Assembly: GCA_947646735.1 (NCBI GenBank)
Contig: CANTFK010000017.1
Location: 1-64,000 of the forward strand
Direction of reading: 5' to 3'
DNA length: 64,000 bases
From: Peronospora farinosa
Taxonomy: Eukaryota; Oomycota; Peronosporomycetes; Peronosporales; Peronosporaceae
Below, one piece after another: positions 20,976-33,522 of the stretch. The translations under genes and the position numbers were made by a program. The notes beneath the pieces were generated by a model that saw nothing but the letters and a program-made list of their open reading frames with translations, was not told the origin of the DNA and made no database searches. How positions within the stretch are numbered: position 1 is the first letter of the stretch; each line of letters opens with the position of its first letter.

Positions 20976-21510
20976 ATTGTTGTATCTTTGCATATGTAGT
21001 AAAGCAGCCCAAGGAGGAGATAGGTATTCTAGTTAAGATTATAATATATCGAAGATTGGAAATTACCCTGTGGTCCATGTTACTTCTTTGAATAAGCCTA
21101 ACAATTTTGCTCGAGAAAATGCAGCGATAAAGTTGGACTTATTGCCAGGCGAGTCTAGGGGGTACTGGGAATATTACGCCCCTACTAAATGGTTCATGCA
21201 AGCCAAAGCCTCTGGAAAGGTCAACAACGACCATGCAAATTTGTTGTTTGATACTGGTGCTGAGATATCCATTCTGGATATCGCCTTTGCTCGTAAGGTA
21301 GGCTGCCAAATTGATGAAAGTGAACGACAAGAATGTATTGGTATTGGGGAAGCCGTATACACCACGGAGGGACGCACTCGCATCGAAGTCACTCTGAATG
21401 GGAACTTGGTGTAGATATTTAAGGTGTGGGTAGGCCCTATGGTAGGCCAGGATGCAATTTTGGGGATGGACTTCATGGTCCCAGCCGGTATCCGGGGTAG
21501 ACTTGGCCGA
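20976..21510 (+). pseudogene. Protease of B1 pol
   Basis: LLFDTGAEISILD (aspartic protease) near 21240 and ILGMDF near 21460. A stop splits it after LNGNLV (21412-21414), where A reads through as LVYYFDAW. The frame shifts again after PAGIRG. 20976-21070 is the short conserved gag-pol joint. Confidence 0.75.
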
Positions 21511-22136
21511 CGGAACTCTCTGCCTCCCCGATGAAGTTCGAGTACAATTGACCGGGCGAAGGACGCTGTACAATACTCGAGTATCGGACGTGAAATTGGG
21601 TCGGTATGTACAGATATCCGTTAAAGGATGTACGGAAGTGTCTCTCAAAAGGTCGACCTCAGAACAGTGAAAATTGTGGGTCACGAGAGGCGAACGATGG
21701 GTGGCCACCATGATACAAGGGATAGGACGTCGACCGATTTTGAAGATAACCAATGTCAGCCCTCGCCCCTTAACATTGCACGAAGATACCAAGGTAGGTA
21801 TGTGGTTGACCAGGGATTAGGTTCCGAGAACGCCAGGGTTTGTCTCGGTAGGCTCTCGAAGATATGCGGAATGGCTAAATCTGGCTTATGAATCTACCAC
21901 TGACCAAGTCGACCATACAGGTCGACCCAACGGAAGAGGAAGAGGGACCACTAGTGGAGAGACCAGAGTATAAGACTCAGTCACGCATCTTACAGCGACT
22001 AGCGGCCCCAACCCCAATGATGAATATGGCACATCAACCGGTACCCGACAGAGAAGAACAACCGTTCGAAGAGAGGGTGAATTGGCAGGAGGGGTCCGCT
22101 TAGGAGCGAAGAGTAGCTAAGGAAGGCCTACCTGCA
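21511..22136 (+). pseudogene. Protease-RT joint of B1 (degraded)
   Basis: Short broken pieces that match A 3985-4310, such as DGTLCLPDEVRVQLTGRR near 21510 and the stretch around 21700-21890. There is no intact frame. Minus-strand openness here is a shadow. Confidence 0.5.
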
Positions 22137-23345
22137 GTGATCACTACCGATGAGAAGGAGGCCGAACTGGTAGACTTGTTACAGGCAGATGACCAGGTGT
22201 GTTCTTTCGATAGTGGGGAACTTTGGACCGAGGACATAAGACCAGGATGGGCGGTCGTACCGGAAGTGGACCCCTCATCCGAAGGCATTGAGTTAGAAGA
22301 TATACAGATTCCTGATCCAGATGAGAACACTCCTGAAGAGGTGGACCGATTACGACAAATAATATGGAAGAAACGGCATCTGCTGATGAGCAAAGGTAAC
22401 GCCTTACCCCCGGCCGCCCGAGGAGCAATATGCGATATCGATGTGGGGAACGCAAATCCGATCGCGCAACGCGTACGGAAGGTATCCCCTCAATTCAGAG
22501 AGAAATTGGCCGACCTGATCAAGGGAATGTTATCGGCAAAGATCATTCAGCCTTCCACCTCGCCAAGGAACAGCCCACTTGTGGTTATCGTGAAGAAGAA
22601 TGGGTTCGATATTCGATTGTGTATCGACTATCGGTTGGTGAATGATCTCACTCAACCCATGGTATACCCTATGCCGTTGATTAACGAATTACTGGAAGAC
22701 TTGGACGGAGCTTTGTGGTACTGCTCTCTTGATATGGCGAGTGGTTTTTGGGTCGTCAGTATGACCGAAAGGGCGAGACTAATCTCAGCTTTCGTTACTC
22801 CACTGGGATTATTTGAATGGCTTCGGATGCCTTTTGGGCTTAAGAATGCGCCTCAGATATATCAAAGGTTGTTGGATAATGAGTTATACGGATTTTAACG
22901 GATCTCTCCAGCGACTGCCCCAGAGAAAACACTGGATTTGTTTGCAGCAGGGGAACCAGATGTAAATTCGGGTCCCTCGATATTGGGTCGACGATCATAC
23001 ATTGACGATATACTTGTTCCTGCCGAATCGTGGGACGTATTATGCCAGAAAGTGGAGCGGCTGCTAGACGTGTGTGATTATTGGAATTTGTCGGTCAGTG
23101 ACGTCAAGAGTACGTGGGGATGTCGGAAGGTCGAGTATCTTGGACATCGAGTTTCCAAGGAGGGACTAGAGGCCCACCCAAAAGATCTTCAGTCTTTGGT
23201 CGACCTACCTTTACCGAAAACGCTGAAGGCTATGCAATCCTTTCTAAGAAGCCTAAATTACTACAGCAGGTACATCGAAGATTATGCCATATACGCGTCG
23301 ATCCTTTATGAGCTGAGAGAGGTGGATTTTCACGCTTGGAGGTGA
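22137..23345 (+). pseudogene. Reverse transcriptase of B1 (one internal stop, 3' truncated)
   Basis: 22137-22898 holds the acidic linker and RT fingers/palm: GNALPPAARGAICDIDVG, CIDYRLVND, YPMPLI, LDMASGFW and MPFGLKNAPQIYQR. A single stop follows LYGF. 22938-23345 has the catalytic YIDDI, VEYLGHRVSKEGLEAHP and FLRSLNYYSRY. Between IYQR and YIDDI there is the same insertion of about 30 residues as in A. It ends abruptly at the nested LTR. Confidence 0.85.
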
Positions 23346-23363
23346 AAATTGAAGGCTAACGAT

Positions 23364-24592
23364 TGTGGTGAAGTGCTTTCCTAAATTGTGAAGAACCCAG
23401 GATCCCGTTGGATTGAAGGGACAAGGGGCCGTGGACTAGGGAGAAGGGACCACTCACCAGAGAGAACGGACCGGAGATAAAGGGAACCTCGGAGTGAAGC
23501 GACCGTTGGCTGAGAATTCGAAAGACAAACAAAGGAGAGGTCATTACCAGGGTAACGTTTAACCTGTACCGAAGGGAGTCGACCATGGCCCTCATTGGTC
23601 GACCCGGTCCTCATTGGTCGAACATCCCTCATCGGTAGACCTGGGTCCCTCGTCGCTCGACCCGATCCCTCATCGGTCGACCCGGTCCCTCGTTGGTAGA
23701 CCTGGGTCCCTCATCGGTAGACCCGGTACCTCGTCGTAGACCTGGATCTTATTGGTGAACAGGTCTCATGGTAGACCGGGTCCCTCATTGGTCGACCAGG
23801 TCCCTCATCGGTCGACCCGGTCCCTCATTGGTCGACCCGGTCCCTCATCGGTATACCTGGGTCCCTCATTGGTCGACCAGGCCCCTCGGGGTTCAGCCAC
23901 TCCTGACCAGTTAATACAAGGATCAGACCAGTCGACGCAAGGAATCAGAGCTTCAGGCAAGGATAGAGTAAAGGAGTTAAAAGGATAGGACTATATTAAA
24001 TACTACTCAATTTGCGATCTAACGTGGCACGACTCCGTCACCCAAGAAGAACTTGCTCTAAGTTACTCACTGTTCCGGGAAGGGATATATTTTGGCCCCC
24101 CGTCAAAGACAGTTGTGTAGCGAAGTTCAAGGGTGAATAGAGCTCCAGGATATATTTGGCCTGTGAGCTCGTTCGAGTAGCAACACCCCCCAAGACCCGC
24201 TATCGGAAGCGGTCTCCCTCACCTAACGGTCCGGGAGCAACGTAAAAGTCAGGTGGTTAATACCCCTGAAACAAGAAGGAAAAGGCCAGGGACGACAAGC
24301 TCCCTGAAGAATTTGGCTTTAAGTCCACTCTCGACAAGGTCGATCGAGTGGCCACCTACCGGCCCACCGAGTGAAGCATATCCACTCGAGGCCCCCCAGA
24401 TCTACCTCCCTCAAGGCAGACGTCTACATCTTCACCAAGTCTTCCGAAGAGTGCAACCCGCCAGCCGACGGGTACACAAGGTGAGAGAAGGTTCATACGC
24501 GGCATCGGGGTACCCCCTCCGACAGTCGGCAGTCCGGCACAGTGAGTGGTTTGGGGTCTCATCATACAATTTTGAGAACCCGCTCCACCACA
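23364..24592 (+). repeat. LTR2, B family (1229 bp), apparently chimeric
   Basis: The 5' part (TGTGGTGAAGTGCTTTCC and on) is LTR3-5 type. The 3' part lacks the ~135-bp insert of LTR3-5 and matches LTR1. It has about 15 minisatellite units and the TTCCGGG box once at 24073-24102. A primer-binding site follows at 24594. Confidence 0.85.
23589..23889 (+). repeat. 20-21 bp minisatellite in LTR2, about 15 units
   Basis: Same unit types as LTR1. Several units in the middle have small deletions. Confidence 0.9.
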
Positions 24593-27114
24593 ATGGTGCG
24601 CGTGCCCGGATCTTCGGAAGACGCGGGATTTCACCGCGAGTCCCTAGACGATAAAGATGTTTATGTCAAGAAGGAGCACAAGACCAAAGAGCCACTGGAA
24701 GACCGATCGCCAGTGACTCAAGAAGAAAAAACAAAGGATCGAAGGGCCGACCGGACCTTGGGAGGGGCCTGGTGAACATTGTCGAGGTTGAATATATTGA
24801 AGAGAAACCTAAATACCCTCCCTATGTCCTCGTAGAGAACACCTTGGGTCATGATGCCTATCATGATCCAGAGGACCATCAGCCGACGGCGAAAACCGAG
24901 AGGCTAAGGTCCCCAAAAAAACAACAAAACAAGATCGCGCAATCCAAGCCGACGAAGTTCCGGATGAAGGCACCCGGAAACACCAAGTCGATAGGCCCCG
25001 AGAAGTCAGGACTGGCATCATGGACAGACGCTGATGTCACGAGGGCCTACCACCAACGCAAGATGAACGCGTTCCTGGAGAGCGACCCCGTCGCGAAGAT
25101 CCTGTAGATCCGGCAGCTGGGTCAACTCACTGGGCCGGTGTCGACCCTACCACGGCTGCAATCCGTCACGACGCGATCACAGCGCTATTCACCCTTCTTC
25201 GTGAAGCGAACATGGTCGCAGGGCGGTTCGACCCGGACGACCTGCTATCCCTGGGATTCGACAGAATCACAAAAACGTTAGAGCATATACACAAGCGTCT
25301 GTCGATCCTAGTGGGTACCACGCCAGCAAAGGAACACCCACCTCTGGTGACACCCACACACACACGGTCCAAGGACAGCCAGATGACGCTTCAAGACATC
25401 ACGGTGGGTCTTCACATGTACGGAGCCGCCGGCCGCCCAGGGGCGAATCAAGGCCCATCCCAACACCTGATGTCAAGCGGCCAGAGGGAAGCAGCTCCGT
25501 GGTCCCCAAGATCGTCCTCGACTGGGTCGGTTACTAGGATGCCCCTAGGCCCAACTTGGGCGCCTCTGCTCCAGGCCCGAGCGCGCAGCGCGGAGAAAGA
25601 ACCACGAGGTCTTGAAACAGCGACGCGTGGCAAGAATGAAAACCATTTCGATTTTCAGCCAATGGGAACTCAGCAAGGGAAAAAGTTAGAATTTGCTCTG
25701 CCCCGTGACGAAGATGCTGGGGGGGGAAGGGCCTACCTACCCGGTAGGTGACCTACAGACCCTCTTCGACGCGGTGATGGCAAGATTTTTGAATGAACGC
25801 CAAGTACCGCGGGCACATCCTAACGGGAGTGTAGCAGGAGGAAGACCAGAGGCGCAAAGGACGACCGCTCACCATGAGCAGCATCCAGGCATACAAATGC
25901 CAAGAGGTCACACAATGACCGACGTCGACATGGAATCCGTCGGTTCCTGTGAGTTTGACCCAGACAACATGGATTTGAGGGGACCTCAGTCGATGATGGC
26001 GAACGCAGCGTTGGGGGAGATACCAAATATGGTCCCTCGCATCAAACTCTCGGCGACCTCGGATCTTAAAGGATTTCATGGAAGAGACCAAGACGAAGAC
26101 AGAGCGCGCAGCTGGGTATCGACGGTCAAGACAGCATTTATAAGAGACCAGGCACCAGATGACGAACGATGTCTCGTTTTTGGAGGATTGCTGACTGGAC
26201 CGGCACAGTATTGGTACCGTCAACTGGGTCGCTCAGTCCGAGGAAACTGGAAGGACCTAATGCAAGAATTCATGATTCAGTTCTGTGGCACGGGGGTACC
26301 TGTCGCCCGTCAGTACTACCATGCGAAGAAAAGGTCGGAAGAGACCCCACTGGATTATCTGTACCGCCTGAATGTGCTTGGACTCAGGGAGAAGATGAAG
26401 ATTAAGGATGGGTCGCCCAAGATTCAGAAGGATCATGTCGATCACTACATTTTGACTGTGGACGACCAGAAGCTAGCAGACAAGTTGACTATGTTGCGTC
26501 TGGCGGATGTGGAAGAATTGGAGAAAGTATTGACAGCATGTAAGCGGACGAAGGCACGACGAGTCAAGATGTAGTTTGGATCAAACAAGTTTCGTCAGAA
26601 GGCACCGGCACTACCAGAGAGGCCGATAGATATGAACTGCCGCTCTATACATGCAGTACGGACGCCTCTGGAAGACTCGAGCTCTGAAGACTCCAGCCCA
26701 GACTCTTCGGAGAACGAAGGAGATCTAAGACGAGTCTACCTTATGGAGAAAGAAGCAGGGAGGGACCCAAGTGTGAGGTTATCAAAGAAATTACCAACCA
26801 GGGAGGCCGACCAACATCACCAGGCAGTAGGCCAGCGACCCAGACCATCATCAGCGACCCCAAACGCGAGATGTGCTTATTGCGGGTCTAAGAAACATGG
26901 AGATCTGAATTGCTGTAAAAGATTGACCTGCGACTGCTGTGGAAGGAAGGGTCACCCATCAGATCGCTGCCTGTTTGTATGCCGGGGTTGTGGAGAGATT
27001 CACGAGATTGGGAAGTGCCAGATGGAGGAGTTCTACAATTTGTTCCGTCAATGGTACAACCCAGCCAAGCATGCAGGGATGTTCCCGGAGAAACTCGAGA
27101 AGATGGCAAATTAG
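24593..27114 (+). pseudogene. gag of B2 (broken)
   Basis: Same pieces and same stops as B1 (TAG after VAKIL at 25105-25107). The G-run has 8 G (25719-25726), which makes the downstream frame open from 25693 to 26574. Capsid and three zinc knuckles are as in B1. It ends at UAG 27112-27114. Confidence 0.85.
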
Positions 27115-27157
27115 GACACTCGCCAGGTTTTGAATCTGGTACGAGCCGAGCGTTCTA
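27112..27157 (+). promoter_or_regulatory. Candidate gag stop-readthrough element, B2
   Basis: Identical to the B1 copy: UAG GAC followed by the CTCG-CCAG/CTGG-TA-CGAG stem-loop. Confidence 0.4.
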
Positions 27158-28317
27158 ATTGTTGTATCTTTGCATATGTAGTAAAGCAGCCCAAGGAGGA
27201 GATAGGTATTCTAGTTAAGATTATAATATATCGAAGATTGGAAATTACCCTGTGGTCCATGTTACTTCTTTGAATAAGCCTAACAATTTTGCTCGAGAAA
27301 ATGCAGCGATAAAGTTGGACTTATTGCCAGGCGAGTCTAGGGGGTACTGGGAATATTACGCCCCTACTAAATGGTTCATGCAAGCCAAAGCCTCTGGAAA
27401 GGTCAACAACGACCATGCAAATTTGTTGTTTGATACTGGTGCTGAGATATCCATTCTGGATATCGCCTTTGCTCGTAAGGTAGGCTGCCAAATTGATGAA
27501 AGTGAACGACAAGAATGTATTGGTATTGGGGAAGCCGTATACACCACGGAGGGACGCACTCGCATCAAGGTCACTCTGAATGGGAACTTGGTGTAGATAT
27601 TTAAGGTGTGGGTAGGCCCTATGGTAGGCCAGGATGCAATTTTGGGGATGGACTTCATGGTCCCAGCCGGTATCCGGGGTAGACTTGGCCGACGGAACTC
27701 TCTGCCTCCCCGATGAAGTTCGAGTACAATTGACCGGGCGAAGGACGCTGTACAATACTCGAGTATCGGACGTGAAATTGGGTCGGTATGTACAGATATC
27801 CGTTAAAGGATGTACGGAAGTGTCTCTCAAAAGGTCGACCTCAGAACAGTGAAAATTGTGGGTCACGAGAGGCGAACGATGGGTGGCCACCATGATACAA
27901 GGGATAGGACGTCGACCGATTTTGAAGATAACCAATGTCAGCCCTCGCCCCTTAACATTGCACGAAGATACCAAGGTAGGTATGTGGTTGACCAGGGATT
28001 AGGTTCCGAGAACGCCAGGGTTTGTCTCGGTAGGCTCTCGAAGATATGCGGAATGGCTAAATCTGGCTTATGAATCTACCACTGACCAAGTCGACCATCA
28101 GGTCGACCCAACGGAAGAGGAAGAGGGACCACTAGTGGAGAGACCAGAGTATAAGACTCCGTCACGCATCTTACAGCGACTAGCGGCCCCAACCCCAATG
28201 ATGAATATGGCACATCAACCGGTACCCGACAGAGAAGAACAACCGTTCGAAGAGAGGGTGAATTGGCAGGAGGGGTCCGCTTAGGAGCGAAGAGTAGCTA
28301 AGGAAGGCCTACCTGCA
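27158..28317 (+). pseudogene. Protease and joint region of B2
   Basis: DTGAEISILD and ILGMDF protease motifs with the same stop after LNGNLV (27594-27596) as B1, then the degraded joint to RT. Compared with B1 it has IKVTLNG for IEVTLNG. Confidence 0.7.
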
Positions 28318-29526
28318 GTGATCACTACCGATGAGAAGGAGGCCGAACTGGTAGACTTGTTACAGGCAGATGACCAGGTGTGTTCTTTCGATAGTGGGGA
28401 ACTTTGGACCGAGGACATAAGACCAGGATGGGCGGTCGTACCGGAAGTGGACCCCTCATCCGAAGGCATTGAGTTAGAAGATATACAGATTCCTGATCCA
28501 GATGAGAACACTCCTGAAGAGGTGGACCGATTACGACAAATAATATGGAAGAAACGGCATCTGCTGATGAGCAAAGGTAACGCCTTACCCCCGGCCGCCC
28601 GAGGAGCAATATGCGATATCGATGTGGGGAACGCAAATCCGATCGCGCAACGCGTACGGAAGGTATCCCCTCAATTCAGAGAGAAATTGGCCGACCTGAT
28701 CAAGGGAATGTTATCGGCAAAGATCATTCAGCCTTCCACCTCGCCAAGGAACAGCCCAATTGTGGTTATCGTGAAGAAGAATGGGTTCGATATTCGATTG
28801 TGTATCGACTATCGGTTGGTGAATGATCTCACTCAACCCATGGTATACCCTATGCCGTTGATTAACGAATTACTGGAATACTTGGACGGAGCTTTGTGGT
28901 ACTGCTCTCTTGATATGGCGAGTGGTTTTTGGGTCGTCAGTATGACCGAAAGGGCGAGACTAATCTCAGCTTTCGTTACTCCACTGGGATTATTTGAATG
29001 GCTTCGGATGCCTTTTGGGCTTAAGAATGCGCCTCAGATATATCAAAGGTTGTTGGATAATGAGTTATACGGATTTTAACGGATCTCTCCAGCGACTGCC
29101 CCAGAGAAAACACTGGATTTGTTTGCAGCAGGGGAACCAGATGTAAATTCGGGTCCCTCGATATTGGGTCGACGATCATACATTGACGATATACTTGTTC
29201 CTGCCGAATCGTGGGACGTATTATGCCAGAAAGTGGAGCGGCTGCTAGACGTGTGTGATTATTGGAATTTGTCGGTCAGTGACGTCAAGAGTACGTGGGG
29301 ATGTCGGAAGGTCGAGTATCTTGGACATCGAGTTTCCAAGGAGGGACTAGAGGCCCACCCAAAAGATCTTCAGTCTTTGGTCGACCTACCTTTACCGAAA
29401 ACGCTGAAGGCTATGCAATCCTTTCTAAGAAGCCTAAATTACTACAGCAGGTACATCGAAGATTATGCCATATACGCGTCGATCCTTTATGAGCTGAGAG
29501 AGGTGGATTTTCACGCTTGGAGGTGA
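28318..29526 (+). pseudogene. Reverse transcriptase of B2
   Basis: As B1, including the stop after LYGF (29077-29079) and YIDDI in 29119-29526. Minor changes: NSPIVV for NSPLVV and ELLEYLDG for ELLEDLDG, shared with B3. Confidence 0.85.
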
Positions 29527-29769
29527 AAATTGAAGGCTAACGATTGTGGTGAAGTGCTTTCCTAAATTGTGAAGAACCCAGGATCCCGTTGGATTGAAGG
29601 GACAAGGGGCCGTGGACTAGGGAGAAGGGACCACTCACCAGAGAGAACGGACCGGAGATAAAGGGAACCTCGGAGTGAAGCGACCGTTGGCTGAGAATTC
29701 GAAAGACAAACAAAGGAGAGGTCATTACCAGGGTAACGTTTAACCTGTACCGAAGAGAGTCGACCATGG

Positions 29770-30118
29770 CCCTCATTGGTCGACCCGGTCCCTCATTGGT
29801 CGAACAGGTCCCTCATCGGTAGACCTGGGTCCCTCGTCGCTCGACCCGATCCCTCATCGGTCGACCCGGTCCCTCGTTGGTAGACCTGGGTCCCTCATCG
29901 GTAGACCCGGTACCTCGTCGGTAGACCTGGATCTCTCATTGGTCGAACAGGTTCCTCATCGGTAGACCTGGGTCCCTCATTGGTCGACCCGGTCCCTCAT
30001 TGGTCGACCCGGTCCCTCATCGGTAACTGGGTCCCTCATTGGTCGACCCGGTCCCTCATTGGTCGACCCGGTCCCTCATCGGTATACCTGGGTCCCTCAT
30101 TGGTCGACCAGGCCCCTC
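29770..30118 (+). repeat. 20-21 bp minisatellite in LTR3, about 17 units
   Basis: Same unit set and order as LTR4, except one unit shortened to CCCTCATCGGTAACTGGGT. Confidence 0.9.
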
Positions 30119-30304
30119 GGGGTTCAGCCACTCCTGACCAGTTAATACAAGGATCAGACCAGTCGACGCAAGGAATCAGAGCTTCAGGCAAGGATAGAGT
30201 AAAGGAGTTAAAAGGATAGGACTATATTAAATACTACTCAATTTGCGATCTACTTGGCAAGTCTTCGTCGCACTGTAAAGGAACTCTAGTCTGGCCACAC
30301 GCCT

Positions 30305-30464
30305 GTTCCGGGGAAGGGATATATTTGGCCCCCCCCCCGTTGAAGACAGGCGTGTGGTCCGAGCCAAGTGCGAGCTGAACCCCACGTGGCACGACTCCGT
30401 CACCCAAGACGAACTTGCTCTAAGCTACTCACTGTTCCGGGAAGGGATGAATTTTGGCCCCCCG
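30305..30464 (+). promoter_or_regulatory. Duplicated TTCCGGG/GGCCCCCC box in LTR3
   Basis: First copy 30305-30339 with TATATTTGG, second 30435-30464 with TGAATTTTGG, so the TATA-like core differs between them. The first sits in the loop of the CCACACGCCTGT/ACAGGCGTGTGG palindrome. Function is inferred as for the A copy. Confidence 0.35.
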
Positions 30465-30954
30465 TCGAAGACAGTTGTGTAGCGAAGTTCAAGGGTGAAT
30501 AGAGCTCCAGGATATATTTGGCCTGTGAGCTCGTTCGAGTAGCAACACCCCCCAAGACCCGCTATCGGAAGCGGTCTCCCTCACCTAACGGTCCGGGAGC
30601 AACGTAAAAGTCAGGTGGTTAATACCCCTGAAACAAGAAGGAAAAGGCCAGGGACGACAAGCTCCCTGAAGAATTTGGCTTTAAGTCCACTCTCGACAAG
30701 GTCGATCGAGTGGCCACCTACCGGCCCACCGAGTGAAGCATATCCATTCGAGGCCCCCCAGATCTACCTCCCTCAAGGCAGACGTCTACATCTTCACCAA
30801 GTCTTCCGAAGAGTGCAACCCGCCAGCCGACGGGTACACAAGGTGAGAGAAGGTTCATACGCGGCATCGGGGTACCCCCTCCGACAGTCGGCAGTCCGGC
30901 ACAGTGAGTGGTTTGGGGTCTCATCATACAATTTTGAGAACCCGCTCCACCACA

Positions 30955-33479
30955 ATGGTGCGCGTGCCCGGATCTTCGGAAGACGCGGGATTTCACCGCG
31001 AGTCCCTAGACGATAAAGATGTTTATGTCAAGAAGGAGCACAAGACCAAAGAGCCACTGGAAGACCGATCGCCAGTGACTCAAGAAGAAAAAACAAAGGA
31101 TCGAAGGGCCGACCGGACCTTGGGAGGGGCCTGGTGAACATTGTCGAGGTTGAATATATTGAAGAGAAACCTAAATACCCTCCCTATGTCCTCGTAGATA
31201 ACACCTTGGGTCATGATGCCTATCATGATCCAGAGGACCATCAGCCGACGGCGAAAACCGAGAGGCTAAGGTCCCCAAAAAAACAACAAAACAAGATCGC
31301 GCAATCCAAGCCGACGAAGTTCCGGATGAAGGCACCCGGAAACACCAAGTCGATAGGCCCCGAGAAGTCAGGACTGGCATCATGGACAGACGCTGATGTC
31401 ACGAGGGCCTACCACCAACGCAAGATGAACGCGTTCCTGGAGAGCGACCCCGTCGCGAAGATCCTGTAGATCCGGCAGCTGGGTCAACTCACTGGGCCGG
31501 TGTCGACCCTACCACGGCTGCAATCCGTCACGACGCGATCACAGCGCTATTCACCCTTCTTCGTGAAGCGAACATGGTCGCAGGGCGGTTCGACCCGGAC
31601 GACCTGCTATCCCTGGGATTCGACAGAATCACAAAAACGTTAGAGCATATACACAAGCGTCTGTCGATCCTAGTGGGTACCACGCCAGCAAAGGAACACC
31701 CACCTCTGGTGACACCCACACACACACGGTCCAAGGACAGCCAGATGACGCTTCAAGACATCACGGTGGGTCTTCACATGTACGGAGCCGCCGGCCGCCC
31801 AGGGGCGAATCAAGGCCCATCCCAACACCTGATGTCAAGCGGCCAGAGGGAAGCAGCTCCGTGGTCCCCAAGATCGTCCTCGACTGGGTCGGTTACTAGG
31901 ATGCCCCTAGGCCCAACTTGGGCGCCTCTGCTCCAGGCCCGAGCGCGCAGCGCGGAGAAAGAACCACGAGGTCTTGAAACAGCGACGCGTGGCAAGAATG
32001 AAAACCATTTCGATTTTCAGCCAATGGGAACTCAGCAAGGGAAAAAGTTAGAATTTGCTCTGCCCCGTGACGAAGATGCTGGGGGGGGGGGAAGGGCCTA
32101 CCTACCCGGTAGGTGACCTACAGACCCTCTTCGACGCGGTGATGGCAAGATTTTTGAATGAACGCCAAGTACCGCGGGCACATCCTAACGGGAGTGTAGC
32201 AGGAGGAAGACCAGAGGCGCAAAGGACGACCGCTCACCATGAGCAGCATCCAGGCATACAAATGCCAAGAGGTCACACAATGACCGACGTCGACATGGAA
32301 TCCGTCGGTTCCTGTGAGTTTGACCCAGACAACATGGATTTGAGGGGACCTCAGTCGATGATGGCGAACGCAGCGTTGGGGGAGATACCAAATATGGTCC
32401 CTCGCATCAAACTCTCGGCGACCTCGGATCTTAAAGGATTTCATGGAAGAGACCAAGACGAAGACAGAGCGCGCAGCTGGGTATCGACGGTCAAGACAGC
32501 ATTTATAAGAGACCAGGCACCAGATGACGAACGATGTCTCGTTTTTGGAGGATTGCTGACTGGACCGGCACAGTATTGGTACCGTCAACTGGGTCGCTCA
32601 GTCCGAGGAAACTGGAAGGACCTAATGCAAGAATTCATGATTCAGTTCTGTGGCACGGGGGTACCTGTCGCCCGTCAGTACTACCATGCGAAGAAAAGGT
32701 CGGAAGAGACCCCACTGGATTATCTGTACCGCCTGAATGTGCTTGGACTCAGGGAGAAGATGAAGATTAAGGATGGGTCGCCCAAGATTCAGAAGGATCA
32801 TGTCGATCACTACATTTTGACTGTGGACGACCAGAAGCTAGCAGACAAGTTGACTATGTTGCGTCTGGCGGATGTGGAAGAATTGGAGAAAGTATTGACA
32901 GCATGTAAGCGGACGAAGGCACGACGAGTCAAGATGTAGTTTGGATCAAACAAGTTTCGTCAGAAGGCACCGGCACTACCAGAGAGGCCGATAGATATGA
33001 ACTGCCGCTCTATACATGCAGTACGGACGCCTCTGGAAGACTCGAGCTCTGAAGACTCCAGCCCAGACTCTTCGGAGAACGAAGGAGATCTAAGACGAGT
33101 CTACCTTATGGAGAAAGAAGCAGGGAGGGACCCAAGTGTGAGGTTATCAAAGAAATTACCAACCAGGGAGGCCGACCAACATCACCAGGCAGTAGGCCAG
33201 CGACCCAGACCATCATCAGCGACCCCAAACGCGAGATGTGCTTATTGCGGGTCTAAGAAACATGGAGATCTGAATTGCTGTAAAAGATTGACCTGCGACT
33301 GCTGTGGAAGGAAGGGTCACCCATCAGATCGCTGCCTGTTTGTATGCCGGGGTTGTGGAGAGATTCACGAGATTGGGAAGTGCCAGATGGAGGAGTTCTA
33401 CAATTTGTTCCGTCAATGGTACAACCCAGCCAAGCATGCAGGGATGTTCCCGGAGAAACTCGAGAAGATGGCAAATTAG
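30955..33479 (+). pseudogene. gag of B3 (broken)
   Basis: As B1 and B2 with the TAG after VAKIL (31467-31469). The G-run has 11 G (32081-32091), giving a continuous downstream frame 32055-32939. Capsid and three knuckles are preserved. It ends at UAG 33477-33479. Confidence 0.85.
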
Positions 33480-33522
33480 GACACTCGCCAGGTTTTGAAT
33501 CTGGTACGAGCCGAGCGTTCTA
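33477..33522 (+). promoter_or_regulatory. Candidate gag stop-readthrough element, B3
   Basis: Identical to B1 and B2. Confidence 0.4.

Larger units (their letters stand above)
17236..23363 (+). mobile_element. Unit B1: LTR1 plus gag-RT of a B-family Gypsy element
   Basis: First of three tandem LTR-gag-protease-RT blocks. It ends in pol at HAWR-stop and ...GGCTAACGAT, immediately followed by LTR2. The continuation of the same pol (GAAGTGGCGCCC and on) lies at 40413, after LTR5. RNase H, integrase and chromodomain are therefore absent from the unit. It shares its stops with B2 and B3. Confidence 0.85.
23364..29544 (+). mobile_element. Unit B2: LTR2 plus gag-RT
   Basis: Near-identical repeat of B1 with the same stops and the same CGAT|LTR junction at its right edge. 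Its LTR is chimeric (see LTR2). It is best explained by unequal crossing-over, not independent insertion. Confidence 0.85.
29545..30954 (+). repeat. LTR3, B family (1410 bp)
   Basis: LTR4-like along its whole length, including the extra ~135 bp (about 30252-30388). That insert duplicates the TTCCGGG/GGCCCCCC box and is flanked by the perfect inverted pair CCACACGCCTGT / ACAGGCGTGTGG. It has about 17 minisatellite units. Confidence 0.85.

Noticed and set aside
21139..21792. 217-codon minus-strand ORF repeated in B1-B3
   Set aside because: It is the antisense shadow of the protease region and varies only as the sense strand does. No homologous frame is open in element A.
23752..23988. Plus-strand ORFs with RSTRSLIGRPG repeats in B LTRs (also 17562, 29980, 36365)
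   Set aside because: Translation of the 20-21 bp minisatellite inside LTRs.
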